DNA from: Halieaceae bacterium
Lineage (GTDB): Bacteria > Pseudomonadota > Gammaproteobacteria > Pseudomonadales > Halieaceae
DNA: 6,468 bases
Reading direction: 5' to 3'
Assembly: GCA_011524755.1 (NCBI GenBank)
Contig: WTJR01000052.1
Location: forward strand, 1 to 6,468
Below the pieces are notes generated by a model, which worked only from the letters and a program-made list of their open reading frames with translations, did no database searches and was not told the origin of the DNA. Positions within the stretch are counted from its first letter, which is position 1. Every line of letters begins with the position of its first letter. Below are positions 1-4,473 of the stretch, in pieces. Both the position numbers and the translations under genes were made by a program.

Positions 1-362
1 CGCTCACTTCGCGCCAACTCCGACAGAATTGACCGCATCGCTGAGCGATACATTTTCTTGTTCACCTTCTGGCTGTGATCCTGCGGTGTTGCCGCAAACG
101 TCACACCACCACTGCGCCAGATTGGTGAGCGGATGGTTCCCGCACGCGCACGACCTGTGCCCTTCTGACGCCATGGCTTCTTACCACCACCGGCAACCGC
201 TGAACGGTTCTTCTGTGCCCGCGTACCTTGACGCGCACCCGCGAGGTAGGCAGTGACAACTTGGTGAATCAACGCCTCGTTGTAGTCCCGAGCGAACGTC
301 GCCTCTGAAACTTCAACCTTGCCTGGCTTCTTCTTACCGGGCTTAACTACACTTAATTCCAC
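1..362 (-). CDS. rplD: 50S ribosomal protein L4, partial (C-terminus beyond left edge)
   Basis: L4 binds 23S rRNA early in 50S assembly, and its extended loop lines the peptide exit tunnel. In E. coli it also represses the S10 operon. The frame opens with GTG at 360-362 and stays open to the window edge, giving about 120 residues. They match E. coli L4 closely, including the segments AGARQGTRAQK, GGKKPWRQKGTGRAR, SPIWRSGGVTFAA and QDHSQKVNKKMYR. The basic Gly/Lys/Arg-rich stretch is the tunnel loop. The N-terminus is a few residues longer and more lysine-rich (PGKKKPGK) than in E. coli. The GTG is chosen because AAGGAGG lies 6 bases upstream and no ATG fits. The gene starts 11 bases after rplC, so the two are almost certainly co-transcribed and probably translationally coupled. 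The missing part is about 80-85 residues. Identity is seen directly; regulatory function is inferred from E. coli. Confidence 0.97.
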   Translation of the reverse strand, partial: MELSVVKPGKKKPGKVEVSEATFARDYNEALIHQVVTAYLAGARQGTRAQKNRSAVAGGGKKPWRQKGTGRARAGTIRSPIWRSGGVTFAATPQDHSQKVNKKMYRSAMRSILSELARSE

Positions 363-368
363 AGTAAG

Positions 369-375
369 CCTCCTT
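369..375 (-). promoter_or_regulatory. Ribosome binding site of rplD, overlapping the rplC stop codon
   Basis: The minus strand reads AAGGAGG here, a full anti-Shine-Dalgarno match 6 bases before the GTG at 362. Its first two bases belong to the rplC TAA stop (374-376). This decides the GTG start of rplD and suggests that ribosomes finishing rplC feed rplD. Confidence 0.85.
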
Positions 376-1015
376 AACTTCGCGACTTGGTTGTTGGTCG
401 AACAATCACGTCGCCGCCGGGAGCACCGGGGACCGCGCCTTTGATGAGCAGCAAGTTGCGCTCAACGTCGACACGGACCACTTCGAGCCCCTGCGTGGTG
501 ACACGCTCAGCACCCATGTGGCCGGCCATCTTCTTACCTTTGAAGACGCGACCAGGTGTCTGGCACTGACCCAACGAACCAGGCGCTCGGTGCGACAGCG
601 AGTTACCGTGCGTGGCGTCTTGAGTACGGAAATTCCAGCGCTTAACAGCACCCTGGAAACCCTTACCTTTCGACTGACCCGCGACATCGACCTTCTGGCC
701 TTGCTCAAATCGTGCAACAGTCAGCTCAGCGCCCACTTCGAACGCTTCATCAGAGCCGTCCAGACGGAACTCCCAGAGTCCTGATCCGGCTTCGACACCT
801 GCGGCGGCAAAATGGCCCGCTTCTGGTTTGCTAACTTTAGAGGCCTTACGGTTTCCCGTTGTGACCTGAATTGCGCGATACCCATCGGTATCTTGCTCTT
901 TGATTTGAGTGACGCGGTTTGGAACTACTTCCACTACGGTCACTGGTACTGATACACCGTCTTCGGTAAACACACGTGTCATACCTGATTTACGGCCGAC
1001 TATTCCCACAGTCAT
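374..1015 (-). CDS. rplC: 50S ribosomal protein L3
   Basis: L3 is a primary 23S rRNA binding protein. It starts 50S assembly and reaches the peptidyl transferase centre through a long loop. The 213-residue product is the usual length for the bacterial family (E. coli 209). Family signatures seen are MTVGIVGRKSGMTRVF at the N-terminus, GQSKGKGFQGAVKRWNF at about 113-129, THGNSLSHRAPGSLGQCQTP at about 135-154, and the C-terminal ERNLLLIKGAVPGAPGG. Gln150, in GSLGQ, is at the same number as the E. coli glutamine methylated by PrmB, so that modification is expected here too. The ATG at 1013-1015 has GGAGAGG 8 bases upstream. The gene lies 103 bases after rpsJ and 11 bases before rplD within the S10 operon. 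The QCQTPGRVFKGKKM wording is closer to Pseudomonas-type L3 than to E. coli, which supports a gammaproteobacterial host. Nothing in the protein looks damaged. Confidence 0.98.
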   Translation of the reverse strand: MTVGIVGRKSGMTRVFTEDGVSVPVTVVEVVPNRVTQIKEQDTDGYRAIQVTTGNRKASKVSKPEAGHFAAAGVEAGSGLWEFRLDGSDEAFEVGAELTVARFEQGQKVDVAGQSKGKGFQGAVKRWNFRTQDATHGNSLSHRAPGSLGQCQTPGRVFKGKKMAGHMGAERVTTQGLEVVRVDVERNLLLIKGAVPGAPGGDVIVRPTTKSRS

Positions 1016-1056
1016 GGTACTAACCTCTCCGTGTACGGGGCTTAACCCTCTATGGC

Positions 1057-1075
1057 CGAGTAATTGTCTTACTCG
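1057..1075 (-). other. Hairpin in the rpsJ-rplC gap (7-bp perfect stem)
   Basis: In the RNA sense this reads CGAGTAA-GACAA-TTACTCG, a perfect 7-bp stem with a 5-base loop. No T-run follows (the next bases are GCCATAGAG), so it is not an intrinsic terminator. It sits 41 bases before the rplC start. It could be an RNA processing or stability element, or a protein-binding site. The stem is seen directly; any function is inference. Confidence 0.5.
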
Positions 1076-1082
1076 TTACACA

Positions 1083-1096
1083 CCCAGCGAACTGGG
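1083..1096 (-). other. Small hairpin with UUCG loop in the rpsJ-rplC gap
   Basis: In the RNA sense this reads CCCAG-TTCG-CTGGG, a 5-bp stem closed by a UUCG tetraloop. The closing pair is G-C rather than the extra-stable C-G. It begins about 22 bases after the rpsJ stop and precedes the 7-bp hairpin by 7 bases. No T-run follows. The pair of stems may mark a structured intercistronic region, but function is unknown. Confidence 0.4.
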
Positions 1097-1118
1097 CAGG
1101 CTTACTTCTAAATTGTCA

Positions 1119-1430
1119 CTATGCCAAGCTGATTTGGACTTCAACGCCCGCAGCTAGGTCTAGCTTCATCAACGCGTCAACGGTTTTTTCCGTTGGCTCG
1201 ATAATGTCCATGAGTCGCTTATGTGTACGAATCTCATACTGGTCCCGTGCATCCTTGTTCACGTGAGGTGAAATAAGGATGGTGAACTTTTCCTTCTTCG
1301 TTGGAAGCGGGATGGGCCCACGGACCTGCGCGCCTGTTCGGCGTGCGGTTTCAACGATCTCCTGAGTAGAAGCATCGATGAGTTTGTGATCGAACGCCTT
1401 GAGGCGGATTCGAATACGTTGATTCTGCAC
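1119..1430 (-). CDS. rpsJ: 30S ribosomal protein S10 (NusE)
   Basis: S10 is a 30S head protein. As NusE it pairs with NusB and NusG in transcription antitermination and transcription-translation coupling. The 103-residue product has exactly the E. coli length and is nearly identical to it: QNQRIRIRLKAFDHKLID at the start, the RRTGAQVRGPIPLPT loop, ISPHVNKDARDQYEIRTHKR, and IEPTEKTVDALMKLDLAAGV near the end. The start is GTG at 1428-1430. A longer reading from TTG at 1434-1436 would leave only one base between AGGAG and the codon, whereas the GTG has a 7-base spacing and gives the family's MQNQ N-terminus. It is the first gene of the S10 operon here, reading from a strong promoter about 55 bases upstream. 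The molybdo-oxidoreductase unit ahead of it is closed by a terminator. rplC follows after 103 bases. Confidence 0.98.
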   Translation of the reverse strand: MQNQRIRIRLKAFDHKLIDASTQEIVETARRTGAQVRGPIPLPTKKEKFTILISPHVNKDARDQYEIRTHKRLMDIIEPTEKTVDALMKLDLAAGVEVQISLA

Positions 1431-1437
1431 AAGCAAT

Positions 1438-1442
1438 CTCCT
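1438..1442 (-). promoter_or_regulatory. Ribosome binding site fixing the GTG start of rpsJ
   Basis: The minus strand has AGGAG here, 7 bases before GTG at 1430 and only 1 base before the alternative TTG at 1436. The spacing excludes the TTG and supports the 103-residue S10. Confidence 0.8.
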
Positions 1443-1486
1443 AAAAAGCCGGTACCCGCGTAGGGATCCCGAAAAAAAGAGAGCGA

Positions 1487-1515
1487 ATTCTAAGGACGGG
1501 GGTAACTAGTGTCAA
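1487..1515 (-). promoter_or_regulatory. Sigma-70 promoter of the S10 operon
   Basis: The minus strand carries a consensus -35 TTGACA (1510-1515), exactly 17 bases of spacer, then TAGAAT (1487-1492; 5 of 6 match to TATAAT). Transcription should start near 1478-1481 inside a pyrimidine tract with a seven-T run. That leaves a leader of only about 50 bases before the rpsJ GTG. The promoter lies between the terminator of the upstream oxidoreductase unit and rpsJ, where an independent S10-operon promoter is needed. The short leader has little room for a long attenuation structure like the one L4 controls in E. coli. Confidence 0.82.
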
Positions 1516-1563
1516 CTGCAATTTCTTGTCAGTTATTACCGTTTCGCGACCTTTTCTGAACGC

Positions 1564-1589
1564 AAAAAAAACGGGCCTGATGGCCCGTT
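1564..1589 (-). terminator. Intrinsic terminator after the molybdopterin subunit gene
   Basis: In the RNA sense AACGGGCC-ATCA-GGCCCGTT forms an 8-bp perfect stem with a 4-base loop, and its 3' arm runs into eight T residues. It begins 17 bases after the TAA of the large-subunit gene. It should end that transcript before the rpsJ promoter. Confidence 0.93.
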
Positions 1590-1605
1590 AGTCATCGAGT
1601 GGTGT

Positions 1606-3870
1606 TTATACGAGCTTTATCGGCAACTCTCTCACTCGCTGACCTGTCGCCGCAAAGATCGCGTTACCAATGGCAGGGGCGACCGGGATTAACGGCGGCT
1701 CGCCCAAACCGCTCGGGAACTCATCGCTATCAACAAAAGCGATATCGAGTTCGGGCACATCGCTCATGCGCAAAGGCGTGTAGCGATCGAGGTTTTGCTC
1801 CAGCACTTCGCCGTTAGCAAACTGAGCTCCCTCATGGAGTGCCAAGCTGACTCCCCATAAAGCCGCACCTTCCGCCTGTGCCATGGCACCATCAGGGTTC
1901 ACCACCGTGCCCACGTCTATGGTTTGCCACAGCTTCTTCAACGTCACATCGCCCGATGAGGGGTCCACCGCCACGTGCGCCACGCAGGCAATCCACGTGG
2001 GCATACCCCGCTCCTGACCATGACCCACGGCGACGCCCAAGCCTTCGTTAGCCGGCATCTCGCGACCCCAACCCGCGCGCTCCGAGACGTCCTTCAGTAC
2101 AGCCGCCAAGCGTTTTGCCCCGCCCACTGTACTGCCCTCGCCACCCGCGTTCTTGCCGGCGCCATCGAGTAGGCCCATGCGCATAGCGACAGGATCCTGA
2201 CCCATTTGGTCGGCAATCTCATCGAGGAAACTCTCGACACCCCAGCTAATCCAGCCCGGGCCAACGGCTCGCAACCAACCAGGCAAAAACGTCGATTGGG
2301 CAAGCTCGTTATTCATCGCCCGTACGCGATGCGATGGCAGGCTGTACCAATGATCAGCACCGCTGATGGAGAAGCCATCGAACTTGCCTTTACCGTCGAT
2401 ACCTGTTCCCAGGAAGCCGGGTGCCATACCTTTCGTTGGCCAACCCGCAGCAACCGCATGGTCAACACCGGTCAAGGCACCATCCGCATCGAAGGTGGCT
2501 TCAAAGGCACAGACCGACGGGGAGCGAACGCAGTCAAACCGACTGTCTGTTGCTCGATCGAACATGAGCTTCACGGGGCGACCGAGCTCACGCGCTGCCA
2601 GTGCCGCCGGAATCATCTGATCGCCAAACAAACGGCGCCCAAAACCACCCCCCAGATAATACTGGTGAATGATGATGTCGTTCTCGGGCATCTCCAGCGC
2701 CTGTGCTAGATAAGGAAGAATCAACGATTGCCATTGGTTACCTGCGTGGATATGGCAGCGACCCTCTGCATCGAATTCGACTAGCGCGTTTTGAGGCTCC
2801 ATCGTGAAGTGAAGCGCCGTCGCCGTCGTGTAGGTAGCAGCCATCGATGTAGCAGCACCTGACTTCGCAGCCGCAATGTCCCCTTCGTTGACATAGAGCG
2901 TCCCGCCCTCGGGGTCTGACGCGATTCGCATGCCTTCGGCAATAATGGCAGCTTCGTCCACATTCGCTGTTGGACCCGCCGACCAATCGACTTTGACCGC
3001 CTTCGCAGCTTTCATGGCAGCCGGCAGTGTTTCAGCCGCAACGACCACACAACCTTGAACGGTTTGGCTTGGATCGTTGATCGAAATCGCACCGATGTAA
3101 CCCGGAATTGTTTTTGCCGCCGACTCATCAATAGCGTTAACCGTACTGCCATACCGAGTGGGTGGGAGCAACGGCATGGCGTAAGCCATACCAGGCAACT
3201 CCGCATCGAGACCGTAGACAGCAGAGCCTTCGGACTTTGGCGCGACATCGAGGTTGCGGACATCGCGTCCAATGACCTTGCGCTCACCCGCCGACTTCAC
3301 AGGCATCGCCGCCAACTCTTCCTCTGAGATGCTGCGCGAGAAATCACCGTTACTTACGATTTCGGCGAACGTCAGCGACTTGTCTCCAGCCGAGACCACA
3401 CCATTCTCTGCGCTACACGCTTCTGCAGACACACCCATCAGCTTTGATGCCGCATCGATGATCACCGTGCGCCCTGCCGCTCCGGCCTGCGATAGCTGCG
3501 TAAAGGAGGTGTGAACTGACCAAGACCCGCCGGTCACCATAACGCCCCATTTCGGATCGGTATCCACATGCTTGAAAGAGACCTTTGACCAGTCAGCACC
3601 CAACTCATCGGCCACAATCTGCGCTAATGAGGTGCCCACGTGCTGACCCATCTCTGCCCGGATGATATTGATGAGCACCTCGCCGGCACCGTTAATCTCA
3701 AACCAAATATTGGGCGAGAACACCTTCGACAGATCACCGCTGGATAGCGCTTGCGAGGCCTGCTCGGAGCTACACCCCGAGACAAGTGACCCCATGCTCA
3801 TCATGAGCGACGAGCCGGCAACACCGGCAATAAACGATCGTCTGGAAAGACCCTGTTGTTGGTGCTTCAT
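1606..3870 (-). CDS. IorB-like molybdopterin-binding large subunit of a xanthine oxidase-family oxidoreductase, Tat-exported
   Basis: This is the catalytic subunit of a two-subunit molybdenum hydroxylase (isoquinoline 1-oxidoreductase beta / two-subunit aldehyde dehydrogenase group). Such enzymes insert water-derived oxygen into aldehydes or N-heterocycles. The 754 residues begin with a twin-arginine signal (SRRSFIAG, 9-16), a hydrophobic stretch and a lipobox VSGC, with Cys33 the probable lipidated residue. Next comes a family-specific N-terminal region (RAEMGQHVGT about 71-80; GGSWSV about 114-119). A hammerhead domain follows at about 215-300 (VYGLDAELPGMAYA). The Mo-cofactor domains contain GGGFGRR (407-413), RAVGPGW (534-540) and IDVGTVVNPDG (651-661). 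The catalytic glutamate is Glu724 in GLGEPP. The ATG at 3868-3870 overlaps the stop of the small-subunit gene as ATGA. An in-frame extension upstream would bury the Tat signal and is rejected. The substrate is unknown. Membrane anchoring on the periplasmic side is inferred from the signal. Confidence 0.93.
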   Translation of the reverse strand: MKHQQQGLSRRSFIAGVAGSSLMMSMGSLVSGCSSEQASQALSSGDLSKVFSPNIWFEINGAGEVLINIIRAEMGQHVGTSLAQIVADELGADWSKVSFKHVDTDPKWGVMVTGGSWSVHTSFTQLSQAGAAGRTVIIDAASKLMGVSAEACSAENGVVSAGDKSLTFAEIVSNGDFSRSISEEELAAMPVKSAGERKVIGRDVRNLDVAPKSEGSAVYGLDAELPGMAYAMPLLPPTRYGSTVNAIDESAAKTIPGYIGAISINDPSQTVQGCVVVAAETLPAAMKAAKAVKVDWSAGPTANVDEAAIIAEGMRIASDPEGGTLYVNEGDIAAAKSGAATSMAATYTTATALHFTMEPQNALVEFDAEGRCHIHAGNQWQSLILPYLAQALEMPENDIIIHQYYLGGGFGRRLFGDQMIPAALAARELGRPVKLMFDRATDSRFDCVRSPSVCAFEATFDADGALTGVDHAVAAGWPTKGMAPGFLGTGIDGKGKFDGFSISGADHWYSLPSHRVRAMNNELAQSTFLPGWLRAVGPGWISWGVESFLDEIADQMGQDPVAMRMGLLDGAGKNAGGEGSTVGGAKRLAAVLKDVSERAGWGREMPANEGLGVAVGHGQERGMPTWIACVAHVAVDPSSGDVTLKKLWQTIDVGTVVNPDGAMAQAEGAALWGVSLALHEGAQFANGEVLEQNLDRYTPLRMSDVPELDIAFVDSDEFPSGLGEPPLIPVAPAIGNAIFAATGQRVRELPIKLV

Positions 3871-4328
3871 GACAGTGCCCCCCCGTTCGCTGCCGTCTTG
3901 ATGGCTTTCTTGATGCGGGGATACGCCATGCAACGGCACAAGTTGCCGTTCATCGCATTGACGATCTCATCGTCGCTAGGATTGGGATTGCTCTCCAGCA
4001 AGCCTGCGGCCTGCATAATTTGACCGGACTGGCAGTAACCGCATTGCGGCACCTGCGCTTCGGTCCACGCGGTTTTCAATGCTTCACCGACCGGTGTAGC
4101 AAGGCCTTCAATGGTGGTTACAGATCGCCCTTCAACCGCACTCACTGGCGTGACGCAAGAGCGCATGGGATTGCCATCGATATGAACCGTACACGCACCG
4201 CACTGCGCGATACCACAACCAAACTTTGTGCCGCGCAACTTCAACTCCTCGCGCAACACCCACAGCAAAGGCGTGTCAGCGTCGCTCTCGGCACCGACTA
4301 CTTCGCCATTCAACATGAAATTAACCAT
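3867..4328 (-). CDS. IorA-like [2Fe-2S] small subunit of the molybdenum hydroxylase
   Basis: This is the electron-transfer subunit partnering the large subunit just downstream. It passes electrons from the molybdenum centre through two [2Fe-2S] clusters to an outside acceptor. The 153 residues match the IorA length. A plant-ferredoxin-type N-terminal domain ligates one cluster with Cys38, Cys43, Cys46 and Cys58 (FGCGIAQCGACTVHIDG). A four-helix C-terminal domain ligates the second with Cys96, Cys99, Cys131 and Cys133 (QCGYCQSGQIMQAA; NLCRCMAYPRI). All eight ligands are present, so it looks functional. The ATG at 4326-4328 has GAGGA 6 bases upstream. It has no signal peptide of its own, so export would have to be by riding with the Tat-tagged large subunit. 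The TGA stop shares ATGA with the next start, and a run of seven G residues lies just before it. No FAD-binding medium subunit is present, as in two-subunit family members. Isoquinoline itself need not be the substrate. Confidence 0.93.
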   Translation of the reverse strand: MVNFMLNGEVVGAESDADTPLLWVLREELKLRGTKFGCGIAQCGACTVHIDGNPMRSCVTPVSAVEGRSVTTIEGLATPVGEALKTAWTEAQVPQCGYCQSGQIMQAAGLLESNPNPSDDEIVNAMNGNLCRCMAYPRIKKAIKTAANGGALS

Positions 4329-4354
4329 GGTACATCCTCGATTATCTGTCTTAT

Positions 4355-4385
4355 GTGAATACCGCCGTCTTCACTTTTGTACCAA
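4355..4385 (-). promoter_or_regulatory. Candidate promoter and operator-like dyad before the oxidoreductase unit
   Basis: A weak sigma-70-like pair is visible on the minus strand: TTGGTA (4380-4385), an 18-base spacer, then TATTCA (4356-4361). It would start transcription about 20 bases before the small-subunit ATG. Overlapping its -10 is an imperfect 20-bp dyad, GTGAAGAC-GGCG-GTATTCAC (4355-4374), with 7 of 8 arm positions symmetric, which could be a repressor site. A promoter is required here because a terminator precedes it. The exact elements are uncertain. Confidence 0.3.
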
Positions 4386-4402
4386 ACAACCGAAGTTTTG
4401 CC

Positions 4403-4428
4403 AAAAAAAAGCCCGCTTATTGCGGGCT
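4403..4428 (-). terminator. Intrinsic terminator after fusA
   Basis: In the RNA sense AGCCCGC-AATAA-GCGGGCT forms a 7-bp perfect stem followed by eight T residues (the first paired in the stem). It begins about 45 bases after the fusA TAA. Its presence directly after fusA means the str-operon transcript ends here rather than continuing into tuf or the S10 genes. Confidence 0.92.
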
Positions 4429-4473
4429 CTTTTCACGACTAGACTGCGACGAGGCTGGGAAAGTGGATCCTAA

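Noticed and set aside
29..256. 75-codon open frame on the plus strand at the left edge
   Set aside because: The minus strand here encodes conserved L4 sequence from a GTG start, so this frame is only its antisense shadow.
1104..1127. TTGGCA at the end of rpsJ as a -35 for an internal rplC promoter
   Set aside because: The hexamer 17 bases downstream is TAAGCC, a poor -10, and the TTGGCA is simply the last two S10 codons.
2206..2709. 167-codon open frame on the plus strand inside the large-subunit gene
   Set aside because: It lies wholly antisense to a clearly coding region, has no recognisable domain and no ribosome binding site that I can see, and is explained as a shadow of the minus-strand gene.
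3871..3939. 23-residue N-terminal extension of the large subunit
   Set aside because: It would overlap the small-subunit gene by over 70 bases and bury the twin-arginine signal. The ATGA-overlap start at 3870 places the signal at the N-terminus.
4341..4346. GATAAT as a -10 element for the small-subunit gene
   Set aside because: It matches TATAAT at 5 of 6 positions, but transcription would start at or inside the Shine-Dalgarno sequence and no -35 lies 16-18 bases upstream.
4429..4473. Possible decayed remnant of tuf after fusA
   Set aside because: The 45 bases before the terminator do not resemble either end of an EF-Tu gene in any frame I read.
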